A stretch of 7,964 bases of DNA from an uncultured Gammaproteobacteria bacterium (GCA_905479545.1 CAJQNE010000082.1:1-7964); one strand, 5' to 3'; positions 1-7,121 are shown, numbered from the stretch's first letter. The notes: a model not told the origin generated them from the letters alone. Numbers and translations: made by a program.

Positions 1-555
1 TCGAGTCGCTACGGTGATGGCGATAAGCTCTTGGCTGACTTACACGGCAAGCCGTTAATCCAGCATGCAGCGAACACCGTCAGCGAGCTACCTTGGCTGG
101 CCCAATTAGCCATCGTAGCGCCCGGGAAGCCGCAGTTAGCGAAGCCATTAAGTGCTGCTGGATTCGAAGTGGTTGTTACGGATGCGCCGCCGCATGGAAT
201 TGGCTATTCGATAGCAAAAGCGGCCGCTGCGGCACTTGAAACGCCAGCATTGGCATTGCTCATTTGTTTGGGCGACATGCCTTTTGTTACTGCCGAAACT
301 TTGCAGCGGCTAGTAGCCGCGCTGGCGGTTGAACCAAACCGAGCAATTGCGGGTTGCGATAATTTTTCCGCAGAGCGAGGTATGACACCGCCGGTGCTAT
401 TTCGTCGTTGCTACTTTCCTGAGCTAACAGAGCTTAGCGGCGATAACGGCGGCAAGTCGTTGATTCAACGCTATGCTGACCAGGTGGTAACTTTTACGTT
501 GCCGGCAGAGCAGTGCCGGGACTTCGACTGTGAAGCTGATTTTCAGCAGGCCTAA
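1..555 (+). CDS. MobA/MocA-like nucleotidyltransferase, 5'-truncated by window edge
   Basis: This is the C-terminal 184 residues of a MobA-like NTP transferase of the MocA type; the open frame runs back to base 1, so the start lies outside the window. Family members transfer CMP or GMP from the nucleotide to molybdopterin to make the dinucleotide form of molybdenum cofactor in the cytoplasm. Visible motifs are SSRYGDGDKLL at the very edge, which is the end of the nucleotide-binding loop plus the Lys of the GxxSxRxGxxKxL signature; GKPLI just after it; LGDMPF (visible residues 90-95) with the metal-binding Asp; PPVLF (130-134), typical of MocA-type enzymes; and a late FDCEADF acidic segment. 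A TTG at 31 could be read as a start but would delete the binding loop, so it is rejected. MocA-type genes often sit beside molybdenum hydroxylases or XdhC, which would lie to the left. The exact substrate (CTP or GTP) is not proven. Confidence 0.85.
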   Translation, partial: SSRYGDGDKLLADLHGKPLIQHAANTVSELPWLAQLAIVAPGKPQLAKPLSAAGFEVVVTDAPPHGIGYSIAKAAAAALETPALALLICLGDMPFVTAETLQRLVAALAVEPNRAIAGCDNFSAERGMTPPVLFRRCYFPELTELSGDNGGKSLIQRYADQVVTFTLPAEQCRDFDCEADFQQA

Positions 556-1151
556 GTTCCACCGTTGTTATTCCGCTCGGGTGTCGGGGTGCTGGCTTGG
601 GCCTTTTTTGCTGTCGACGAGTCCGGTAGCCGGTTCTTGTTAGCGCTCCGTTTTGCTGTTTGCAGTAGCAACCGCAGGCCGGTACCGCCGAGGTAGCCAA
701 TAACAAGTAGCAGCAGCCCGACGATTAGGCCGCTCACGACAGCGCCGGTATTTAACGGCACCACGTTTGAATGTCTTTGCGCCGTTGAGCTGAGTATTTC
801 CCGATTGCCGCTCCAGAGCACATGCCATAACTGCTTTGGCAGCGGCGCTCTAAGTGCCGACTGCTCGGCGCTTAACAAGGCGACGCGTTTCCACTGCGCA
901 TAAATTACTTCTGCTTCCGCCCGAAAACTGCCATCGCGGCTGCGGCGGTGATGCTCAATCAGCGCGGCCAAATCGCTGCCGTGAAATTCATCGGCAATAG
1001 CCTGAAAGCCACTGAGCGACAACTCTGCCTCAGACAGTCGGGCGCTCACTTGTTGTTCGTATTGCTGCACAAAGCCGGGTAGCTGCAGGCCTGCCAGCAA
1101 ACCGAATGTGAATAGCGCGAGGGCGAGGCCTCGGGTTAGCAATGAAGTCAT
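552..1151 (-). CDS. DUF2937 family membrane protein
   Basis: This 199-residue protein has an N-terminal hydrophobic segment (about residues 5-25) running into LQLPGFVQQYEQQ, a polar middle of about 110 residues, a second strongly hydrophobic segment (about 136-160, rich in Gly, Leu and Val) and a basic, then Ser/Thr/Asn-rich, low-complexity tail from about 165. The GLQLPGFVQQYEQ start, the GFQxIADEFHGSDLAALIEHH stretch (48-68) and the two-segment layout fit my recollection of DUF2937, an uncharacterised family of mostly proteobacterial membrane proteins. The middle domain probably lies outside the membrane with both ends in the cytoplasm, from the basic residues following the second segment; this is inference. 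The ATG at 1151 is chosen because it precedes the first membrane segment directly; no strong Shine-Dalgarno is visible. It overlaps the nucleotidyltransferase tail to tail by four bases and is divergent from rapA. No function can be assigned. Confidence 0.8.
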   Translation of the reverse strand: MTSLLTRGLALALFTFGLLAGLQLPGFVQQYEQQVSARLSEAELSLSGFQAIADEFHGSDLAALIEHHRRSRDGSFRAEAEVIYAQWKRVALLSAEQSALRAPLPKQLWHVLWSGNREILSSTAQRHSNVVPLNTGAVVSGLIVGLLLLVIGYLGGTGLRLLLQTAKRSANKNRLPDSSTAKKAQASTPTPERNNNGGT

Positions 1152-1292
1152 GAGAGCTATTGTGCCGGTAAACCTGAGTCGTTGCGAAAGCCATGTGAGC
1201 GATCAGCTTGATAATGCGTCAGGCATGTTGCACTGCAAAAATAGCTAATTCTGCTGTATCCTCCGCAGCCGCCGATTGTCGCTGATTCGTAC

Positions 1293-1298
1293 AGGAAA
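1293..1298 (+). promoter_or_regulatory. Ribosome binding site supporting the GTG start of rapA
   Basis: AGGAAA lies 12 bases before the GTG at 1311. It is the only purine-rich Shine-Dalgarno-like block near the position where the RapA homology begins, and no ATG occurs in frame until codon 78, well inside the first N-terminal domain. The spacing is somewhat long, so translation may be moderate. Confidence 0.5.
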
Positions 1299-1310
1299 TA
1301 TTTCGCTACT

Positions 1311-4208
1311 GTGTCTACTTCTGAAGAGTTTGTTCCCGGCCAGCGCTGGGTAAGTAATACTGAACCAGAGCTTGGTTTGGGTGTGGTGATTGAACTAGAA
1401 AATCGCCGCGTTACGCTCGGCTTCCCCGCCGGACAGGAAACCCGCACCTACGCCAGCAATAACGCGCCGCTAAGCCGTGTGCAGTATCGCGTTGGTGAGA
1501 AAATTTCGGATAGCGACGACGTCGAATACACCGTCGTCGATATGATGGATCAGAACGGCTACGTCATTTATCAAGGCCAGAAAGCTGATGGTGATATGGC
1601 GGTGGTGCCGGAGGTTGAGCTGAACAGCTTTGTGCAGTTCAGTACGCCAAAAGACCGGCTGTTCTCGGGCCAGGTCGACAAGCACAGCCGCTACCGTCTT
1701 CGGCACGAAACGCTTATCCACAACGGTCGACTTCAGGCCTCAGACCACGTTGGCTTATTAGGGCCGCGTGTGCAGCTATTGCCGCACCAGCTGTACATCG
1801 CCAGCCAGGTGGCCAATCGCTATGCGCCGCGGGTTTTGCTGGCCGATGAAGTGGGCTTGGGTAAGACCATCGAAGCAGGTCTGATTGTTCATCAGCAATT
1901 ACAAAGCGGCCGCGCCAGCCGGGTGCTAATCGTAGTGCCGGACAGCCTGATTCACCAATGGCTGGTGGAAATGCTGCGTCGCTTTAACCTGATGTTCACC
2001 ATCCTCGATGAGGACCGCTGTGATGCCTTGGCCAGCGACTATTTCAATGAAGATGGTGAGCTGGAAGGCGAGGTGGGCAATCCATTCGAGTCGGCTCAGC
2101 TGGTGCTGTGCAATTTGTCGTTTCTAACGGAAAACCCCGATCGCCAGCAGGAGGCTTTGGCTTGCGAATGGGATTTATTGGTCGTCGACGAAGCGCACCA
2201 CTTACAGTGGTCGCCGTCTAAGCCGAGTGCCGAATACGGCTGCATCGAAGCGCTTTCTCGTCAGGCATTGGGGTTGTTGCTGCTAACGGCTACCCCTGAG
2301 CAGCTTGGCCTTGAGAGTCACTTTGCCCGTTTGAGGTTACTGGATCCGGACCGCTATCACGATATAGAAAGTTTTCGCGAAGAAGAGGCGGCTTACGCAC
2401 CCGTTAATGAGTTGGTGCAAAAGTTACTGGCTGACGGCGGTGTTACTGAACTGGCTGAATCAGACGAGCTGCAAAATCAACTACGTGATTATCTCGGCGA
2501 CGATACTGTTGCCGCGCTGCTACCGCAGCTCGACGATGAGGAGCAAGGTAAGGCCGTTCTGCAAGTGGCTATTAGCGAGTTGTTGGATCGTCACGGCACT
2601 GGCCGCGTGCTATTCCGCAATACGCGGACGGCGATTGAAGGCTTCCCGGAACGCTTATTACATAGCTATCCGTTGCCGGCTCCTTCGCTTTACCAAACCA
2701 TTGTTCGCAGTGGCGAAGCCGAGTTGGAGCAGGGGCTGCGGCCTGAGCTGCTGGCCGGTCCGGGCTGGGCCGACAGTGATCCCCGTGTCGCGTGGTTAGT
2801 TGATTTTCTAAAGAAAAATCGCCGGGAAAAAGTGCTGGTAATTTGTGCGCTTGCCGATACTGCACTGGCATTAGAGCAACAGCTGCACATGGGCGAGGGC
2901 ATTCGCTCTTCGGTATTCCATGAAGGTATGAGCCTGCTGGAGCGCGATAAAGCTGCCGCTTATTTTGCTGATGCGGAAGTGGGCGCGCAGGTAATGCTTT
3001 GCTCAGAAATTGGTAGTGAAGGCCGGAATTTCCAGTTTTCGCGGCACCTTGTGCTGTTTGACTTGCCGTTGAACCCGGATTTGTTGGAGCAGCGTATTGG
3101 TCGTTTGGATCGTATTGGCCAACGGCACGATGTGAATATTCACGTGCCGCATTTCGACGATAGCCCGCAGGCTTTATTGCTGCGCTGGTATGCCGAAGGC
3201 TTGCAAGCCTTCGACCGGCCATTTCCGGCTGGTCAACAAGTAGCGCTGCAGTTCGGTGACGCATTACGTGAAGCGCTGCAGGGCAAGGGCGACGTTGAAG
3301 CGCTCATTGCCGACACCCGTAAATTCACCGAAGCGGCGCTGGCAAAAATGCAGCAAGGTCGCGACCGGTTGCTGGAGCTGAACTCCTGCGATAAACCCGT
3401 CGCCGAAAAGCTCGTTGAGGAAATTGCCGAGCAGGAACGCAGCGAGCAGCTGGCGACTTATATGGAGCGTTGTTTCGAAGCCTTTGGCGTCGACCATGAG
3501 CCGCATAGTGAAGGTGCTGTAATTGTGCGTCCGAGTGAACATATGCATGGTCACCACTTTCCTGGTTTGCCGGAAGATGGCTTAACGGCGACTTACCAGC
3601 GGAAGTTGGCGCTTAGTAACGAGGATGTGCATTTCCTGACCTGGGAACATCCGATGGTAAGCGGCGCGATGGATATGGTGCTAAGTGGCGAGTTTGGCAA
3701 TACCTCGCTCTGCTCTCTGCACCTAAAGGGTTTGAAGCCCGGTACAATTTTTGTTGAAGCGTTGTTTGTATTGAGCTGCGCTGCGCCTCGCGGCTTGCAG
3801 CTCAGTCGGTACCTGCCTACTGCGCCGCTGCGGGTGTTGGTGGACAGTGCGAACTACAACCTCGGTGCAAAACTCACCGCCGAACACCTGAACCGGCTGG
3901 GTGAAAAAGTGCAGCATCGTGTTGCGCAGGATTTAGTCCGTAAAGCCCGGCCGCAGTTAGAGCCGTTGATTGATCAGGCCGAGCAACTGGCGCTGCCGCA
4001 GCAGCAAAAGCTGGTAGAGCAGGCCATTGGCAAAATGCAGACGATGCAGCTCACTGAGATAGCCCGCCTTGCTGCGCTGGCGGAAGTGAATCCGAATATC
4101 CGGGCTGAAGAAATTAGTTTTTTGCGGCAGCAGACCGAGCAGTTGGAAGATTTGCTTGGCATGGCGCGGCTGAAAATGGATGCGGTTCGGGTTGTAGTTG
4201 CTACCTAA
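1311..4208 (+). CDS. rapA: RNA polymerase-associated ATPase RapA (HepA)
   Basis: This 965-residue protein aligns end to end with E. coli RapA (968 residues as I recall it). RapA is a Swi2/Snf2-family ATPase that binds RNA polymerase core and helps release stalled or post-termination polymerase so it can be reused. The N-terminal Tudor-like region (about 7-110) starts PGQRWVSNTEPELGLG. The ATPase core carries LLPHQ (156-160), Walker A ADEVGLGKT (178-186), Walker B DEAH (293-296), motif III TATPE (326-330), and in the second lobe FHEGMS (536-541), CSEIGSEGRNFQF (564-576) and QRIGRLDRIGQ (595-604) with the arginine-finger region. The C-terminal RapA-specific domain (about 605-960) includes QGRDRLLE, FPGLPEDG, TWEHP and the near-terminal VNPNIR. 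All catalytic motifs are intact. The start is GTG, with AGGAAA upstream. Compared with E. coli from memory, it has a slightly longer acidic loop near 240-258 and a shorter linker near 465-490. The gene stands alone on its strand, so it is probably its own transcription unit. Confidence 0.98.
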   Translation: MSTSEEFVPGQRWVSNTEPELGLGVVIELENRRVTLGFPAGQETRTYASNNAPLSRVQYRVGEKISDSDDVEYTVVDMMDQNGYVIYQGQKADGDMAVVPEVELNSFVQFSTPKDRLFSGQVDKHSRYRLRHETLIHNGRLQASDHVGLLGPRVQLLPHQLYIASQVANRYAPRVLLADEVGLGKTIEAGLIVHQQLQSGRASRVLIVVPDSLIHQWLVEMLRRFNLMFTILDEDRCDALASDYFNEDGELEGEVGNPFESAQLVLCNLSFLTENPDRQQEALACEWDLLVVDEAHHLQWSPSKPSAEYGCIEALSRQALGLLLLTATPEQLGLESHFARLRLLDPDRYHDIESFREEEAAYAPVNELVQKLLADGGVTELAESDELQNQLRDYLGDDTVAALLPQLDDEEQGKAVLQVAISELLDRHGTGRVLFRNTRTAIEGFPERLLHSYPLPAPSLYQTIVRSGEAELEQGLRPELLAGPGWADSDPRVAWLVDFLKKNRREKVLVICALADTALALEQQLHMGEGIRSSVFHEGMSLLERDKAAAYFADAEVGAQVMLCSEIGSEGRNFQFSRHLVLFDLPLNPDLLEQRIGRLDRIGQRHDVNIHVPHFDDSPQALLLRWYAEGLQAFDRPFPAGQQVALQFGDALREALQGKGDVEALIADTRKFTEAALAKMQQGRDRLLELNSCDKPVAEKLVEEIAEQERSEQLATYMERCFEAFGVDHEPHSEGAVIVRPSEHMHGHHFPGLPEDGLTATYQRKLALSNEDVHFLTWEHPMVSGAMDMVLSGEFGNTSLCSLHLKGLKPGTIFVEALFVLSCAAPRGLQLSRYLPTAPLRVLVDSANYNLGAKLTAEHLNRLGEKVQHRVAQDLVRKARPQLEPLIDQAEQLALPQQQKLVEQAIGKMQTMQLTEIARLAALAEVNPNIRAEEISFLRQQTEQLEDLLGMARLKMDAVRVVVAT

Positions 4209-4218
4209 TAGCGGTGTA

Positions 4219-4250
4219 GCGCCTTGTACTTACAGGGTGCGTTTAAATTT
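4219..4250 (+). terminator. Possible rapA terminator hairpin overlapping the convergent gene
   Basis: GCGCCTTG (4219-4226) can pair with CAGGGTGC (4233-4240), with one wobble pair in each half, leaving a six-base loop that could close further. It is followed by GTTTAAATTT, a weak T-rich stretch interrupted by A residues. It starts 11 bases after the rapA stop and lies partly inside the 3' end of the monooxygenase gene on the other strand. On the minus strand no T-run follows, so it would favour the rapA transcript. The stem is short and the tail poor; this is a weak call. Confidence 0.3.
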
Positions 4251-5444
4251 GCCAGGTGCCTCGGGCACTTCGTAGTCATAAATCCAGTCCATACGCTGGT
4301 GCATAAGGTCGGGCTTCATCCTGGTGGCCAACTGCACAGGCGCATAAGCAATGGCCGGTTTATGAAATACCTTCATGTTCTTTCGGGCCCCCGCTTGTAC
4401 CTGTGATGTTCGGCTAATGCGGCTGTTGAAGTAGCCATTTAAGGCGTCGTTTACATCGCTGTTGGCGGTTAAATCGCCGGTTAGTGACCGGGCTAATGCC
4501 AAGCCGTCCTCCATCGCCATCGTTGCGCCTTGTGCCAGAAACGGCAGCATCGGATGGCAGGCGTCGCCGACTAACACGGCGCGACCGTCGTGCCAGCGGG
4601 GCAGCGGGTCTCGATCAAACAGAGCCCAACGGTAGTGCGTCTCTGCTTTATCAATAATATTTCGAACGAACGGGTGCCAGTCATCGAAGTCAGCCAAGGC
4701 TTCTTCACGCGTGCCTTGATCGGTCCACGATTCAGATTGCCAGTCGCCACGCTCAACCACTCCAACAAAATTAGCTAACTCGCCACCGCGGAGCCGGTAG
4801 GTAACCGCATGTTTGCCCTGGCCAACCCACACGCAGGCGGTAGGTGGCGGTGTTAACTCGCCGAGCACCTCAATCGGCACTGTCGCTCGCCAGGCGACAT
4901 TGCCGGTGAATCTTGCGGCTTGTTTGCCGAGCATTTGTTCACGAATAACAGAGTGAATGCCATCGGCGCCGATCAATAAATCGCCGACGAACTCGTTGCC
5001 ATTGTCGAGTAGAGCAGCAATCTGGCTGCCACGGTTCTCATAGCCAACAATTTTCCGGGTCATTTGCAGCGAGCCTGTAGCGCGTTGTTTCAGCGCTGTG
5101 GCGAGTACGTCGGTTAAGTCTGAACGGTGCACGTGCAGGTAGGGCGCACCCCAGCGCGCTACGGCCGTACCTTTCAGCGGTATCGAAAATACTTCACGGC
5201 CTGATTGGCCAATACGCATTTCAATTTTTTCCGGCGCGAAAGCCCGCTGCTGAACATTTTCCAGCAGCCGCAACTCGCGTAATACTTTGCAGCCATTCGG
5301 GCTTATCTGAATGCCGGCACCGGTGTCGCCTAGCACTGGCGATTGCTCGAGTACGGTTACTTGCCAGCCGTATTCCAGCAAGCTCAATGCGGTTACCAGG
5401 CCACCGATGCCGCCGCCGCAGATCATGGCGCGCTTATTGGCCAC
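4230..5444 (-). CDS. FAD-dependent class A aromatic monooxygenase, salicylate/6-hydroxynicotinate hydroxylase type
   Basis: This 404-residue protein is a single-component flavoprotein hydroxylase. Family members use NAD(P)H and O2 to hydroxylate an aromatic ring, sometimes with decarboxylation, in the cytoplasm. The Rossmann FAD site is at the N-terminus: GGGIGG (10-15) and the ribose-binding Glu at the end of strand 2 (E33 in VLEQ). The DG motif is GADGIHSVIR (159-168), and the GD motif is VLVGDACHPMLPFLAQGATMAMEDG (290-314, key residues G293, D294, P298, G306), which resembles NicC- and salicylate-hydroxylase-like enzymes more than UbiH types. The length is typical. The start is GTG at 5444, giving nine residues before the first glycine of the motif; ATG at codon 7 is a possible alternative but would leave only three. 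An eight-codon ATG frame overlaps the GTG. It is probably the last gene of the minus-strand trio, 168 bases after the isomerase. The substrate (salicylate, hydroxybenzoate, hydroxynicotinate or other) cannot be read from the sequence. Confidence 0.9.
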   Translation of the reverse strand: MANKRAMICGGGIGGLVTALSLLEYGWQVTVLEQSPVLGDTGAGIQISPNGCKVLRELRLLENVQQRAFAPEKIEMRIGQSGREVFSIPLKGTAVARWGAPYLHVHRSDLTDVLATALKQRATGSLQMTRKIVGYENRGSQIAALLDNGNEFVGDLLIGADGIHSVIREQMLGKQAARFTGNVAWRATVPIEVLGELTPPPTACVWVGQGKHAVTYRLRGGELANFVGVVERGDWQSESWTDQGTREEALADFDDWHPFVRNIIDKAETHYRWALFDRDPLPRWHDGRAVLVGDACHPMLPFLAQGATMAMEDGLALARSLTGDLTANSDVNDALNGYFNSRISRTSQVQAGARKNMKVFHKPAIAYAPVQLATRMKPDLMHQRMDWIYDYEVPEAPGKFKRTL

Positions 5445-5536
5445 GTTCGTCTCTCGTCATTTTTCTGTTGTTCCTCTGTGTTACTTCAGGCGTCGGATAT
5501 CAGGATAGGAAATGTTGGGGATTCCTTCCCTCCCGG

Positions 5537-5577
5537 TCACCCTGAGCCTGTCAAGCCCTTCGGCAGGCTCAGGGTGA
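5537..5577. repeat. REP-like intergenic palindrome (CCTGAGCCTG ... CAGGCTCAGG type)
   Basis: Two perfect 14-base arms, TCACCCTGAGCCTG (5537-5550) and its reverse complement CAGGCTCAGGGTGA (5564-5577), flank a 13-base centre TCAAGCCCTTCGG. A further C-G pair and a G-T pair can extend the stem into the centre. The right half matches the GCCCTTCGACAGGCTCAGG-type element that I know as a dispersed intergenic repeat in many proteobacterial genomes. It lies in the 168-base gap between the isomerase and monooxygenase genes. No T-run follows on either strand, so it is not a standard intrinsic terminator, but in RNA it would form a very stable hairpin that could protect the upstream message or reduce read-through into the monooxygenase gene. 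Only one copy is in this window. Confidence 0.85.
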
Positions 5578-5612
5578 ATGGTTGGTCTGGGCGTGCTTAA
5601 GAAACGGGAGCG

Positions 5613-6221
5613 CTATTGTTGCTTTAAAATTTCTTCTTCCAGCTGTCCTAAGCGGTCTTTACCAAAAAACATTTCTGGGCCGACATAGAACGTCGGTACA
5701 CCGAAGCTGCCGCGTTCCACCGCCGCATTAGTGTTGGCCATTAGTTGCGCTTTAACGTCCGGGTCTTGGGTTTTAGCCAGTATCGCCGCACCGTCAAAAC
5801 CGGCGGCAGAAAGTTCGGCAACAAACACTTCCGGGTCATCCATTTTTTTGTCGTCCTCCCACAGCAAGCGAAGCCCGGCATCAATATAGTCACTTTGCTG
5901 CTCGTCGCCGTTCAGGGCAATTGCGCCGCGAATTAACATCAGCGAGTTCACCGGGAAGTGTGAATTGAACGTGAAGTCGCTTAAGCCATGCTTGGCAATG
6001 AAGCGGTTAATTTCGAGCATCTCATAATCTAACTTACCCTTAACGTTAGCGAACGCCATCATCGGTGCCTGGTTGCTGGTGGCTTTAAAAATGCCACCCA
6101 GCAAACAGGGGATGTAGTTAAAGTTCGCGCCGGTGCGCTCAGCAATTTGCGGCAGCACTTTGTGGCAGAAGTAGGCATTCGGGCTGGCGAAATCAAAGAT
6201 GAAATCTACGGTTTGAGTCAT
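5613..6221 (-). CDS. 2-hydroxychromene-2-carboxylate isomerase-like protein (DsbA / GST-kappa fold)
   Basis: This 202-residue protein belongs to the DsbA-like HCCA isomerase/GST-kappa family. The founding member, NahD of naphthalene breakdown, isomerises 2-hydroxychromene-2-carboxylate using glutathione bound near an N-terminal Ser. Visible here are VDFIFDFASPNAYF (5-18), where S13 takes the place of the glutathione-activating Ser and no CxxC is present; LLGGIFKATSNQAP (40-53); FPVNSL (89-94) followed by an RG; and the C-terminal GSFGVPTFYVGPEMFFGKDRL block (171-191) with the cis-Pro of the thioredoxin fold at 176. The length is usual and no signal peptide is seen, so it is cytoplasmic. ATG at 6221 places the thioredoxin strand immediately, as expected; AGAGAA upstream is only a weak ribosome site. 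It lies 50 bases after the SDR-like gene and ahead of the monooxygenase. Many homologues are in non-naphthalene contexts, so the exact reaction is uncertain. Confidence 0.9.
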   Translation of the reverse strand: MTQTVDFIFDFASPNAYFCHKVLPQIAERTGANFNYIPCLLGGIFKATSNQAPMMAFANVKGKLDYEMLEINRFIAKHGLSDFTFNSHFPVNSLMLIRGAIALNGDEQQSDYIDAGLRLLWEDDKKMDDPEVFVAELSAAGFDGAAILAKTQDPDVKAQLMANTNAAVERGSFGVPTFYVGPEMFFGKDRLGQLEEEILKQQ

Positions 6222-6271
6222 AGTTGATAGTTCTCTGTTTGATGGTTGCGGCTGACAATACCCGTCTTAAG

Positions 6272-7009
6272 CTACCAGTTTTCTTTCCAGGGTCGTAAAT
6301 CCAATTCAAAGGTCCAGGCCGTTCTGGGTTGTTGGTGCAGCATCAGGTACTGTGCGGCGATGTGTTCCGGGTTAACGATCGCGTCCTCGTCCCGTGCCTG
6401 ATCTACGTTTGGCAGCAATTCACGGATGAAATTCGAGTCAATCATTCCATCGATTATCGTGTGCGCGACGTGAATGTTTTTCGGCCCCAGTTCGCGAGCC
6501 ATGGATTGGGCAAGCGCCTTTAAAGCATGTTTGGCACCCGCAAACGCGGCAAAACCAGAACTGCCGCGATTACTCGCGGTGGCGCCGGTAAAAATAATCG
6601 TGCCCCGCCCGCGCGGTAGCATGCGTTTGGCGGCTTCCCGACCCGTCAGGAAGCCAGCAAAACCCGCCATCTCCCACACTTTGCGATACACCTGGGCGGT
6701 GGTTTCAGTAATGGAAAACCGAACGTTTGCGCCAATATTGAATACGCAAACCTCTATGGTGCCTATTTCAGCTTCGATCTTATCAAATAGCGAAATCATC
6801 GCGTCTTCGTCGCGGGCATCGGTCGGCAATGCGACAGCTTCAAAGCCGTTGTCGCGGATGCTCTTGGCTAAGGCTTCCAGTGCTTCGGCATGCCGCTCGC
6901 GGCGTACCAGACAGGCGACAAAGCCTTGCTCAGCGAATACGCGGCCAATCGCTGCACCAGTGTCGTCACCGGCACCGATAACCAAGCAAACTTTTTTTGT
7001 GGTCGACAT
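6272..7009 (-). CDS. Atypical short-chain dehydrogenase/reductase-fold protein with degenerate active site
   Basis: This 245-residue protein has the classical SDR Rossmann fold, but its key residues are changed. The glycine motif reads IGAGDDTGAAIG (11-22), where the middle Gly of TGxxxGxG is Asp. By alignment to classical SDRs the active-site Asn is A115 (in WEMAGFAGF), the Ser is A143 (in TGATAS) and the Tyr is F156 in FAGAK, while K160 is kept. NIGA (91-94) stands for the NNAG motif, and RR at 36-37 after strand 2 would suit NADP(H) if it binds a nucleotide. This pattern (Phe for Tyr, Lys kept, irregular glycine motif) matches my recollection of the SDR_c10 subgroup, which has no firm function. 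ATG at 7009 is preferred over the adjacent GTG at 7012, because GGAAA lies eight bases before the ATG. It appears to head the unit that continues into the isomerase and monooxygenase, and is divergent from acnD. Confidence 0.88.
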   Translation of the reverse strand: MSTTKKVCLVIGAGDDTGAAIGRVFAEQGFVACLVRRERHAEALEALAKSIRDNGFEAVALPTDARDEDAMISLFDKIEAEIGTIEVCVFNIGANVRFSITETTAQVYRKVWEMAGFAGFLTGREAAKRMLPRGRGTIIFTGATASNRGSSGFAAFAGAKHALKALAQSMARELGPKNIHVAHTIIDGMIDSNFIRELLPNVDQARDEDAIVNPEHIAAQYLMLHQQPRTAWTFELDLRPWKENW

Positions 7010-7022
7010 CACTTAAATTTCC

Positions 7023-7051
7023 GTTATAGAACTGCCGCCCACTATCGGCAA
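7023..7051 (-). promoter_or_regulatory. Candidate promoter for the minus-strand trio
   Basis: Read on the minus strand, TTGCCG (7046-7051) and TATAAC (7023-7028) are 17 bases apart and match the sigma-70 boxes at four and five of six positions. The expected start of transcription would be only about 6-8 bases before the ATG at 7009, which would remove the GGAAA ribosome site at 7018-7022. A true promoter may therefore lie further upstream; TATATT near 7068-7073 is another -10-like block, without a good -35 box. A weak call. Confidence 0.2.
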
Positions 7052-7121
7052 CTTGCTTTAAATGTGCAATATAAACGCAGTGGCTACTGATTCCGGCGCA
7101 GGCTGACGATATGCACAGTCA

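Noticed and set aside
1152..1310. Promoter boxes in the divergent gap between the DUF2937 gene and rapA
   Set aside because: TTGCAC at 1228 and TTGATA at 1208 resemble -35 boxes, but neither has a reasonable -10 box at 16-18 bases. A promoter must be near, but I cannot place it.
2572..3264. 230-codon open frame on the minus strand inside rapA
   Set aside because: It lies wholly inside the strongly conserved ATPase coding region, its composition is Ala/Pro/Arg-rich like an antisense shadow, and it shows no recognisable domain.
5537..5577. The palindrome as an intrinsic terminator
   Set aside because: No run of T follows the stem on either strand.
5343..5600. 85-codon plus-strand frame reading through the palindromic repeat
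   Set aside because: It is antisense to the monooxygenase N-terminus, and its end (HPEPVKPFGRLRVNG) is simply the translation of the intergenic repeat, a known source of false small genes.
6474..7016. 180-codon open frame on the plus strand opposite the SDR-like gene
   Set aside because: It is antisense to a clear SDR-fold gene with conserved motifs, and its predicted protein is low-complexity (Ala, Pro, Ser, Arg) with no family match.
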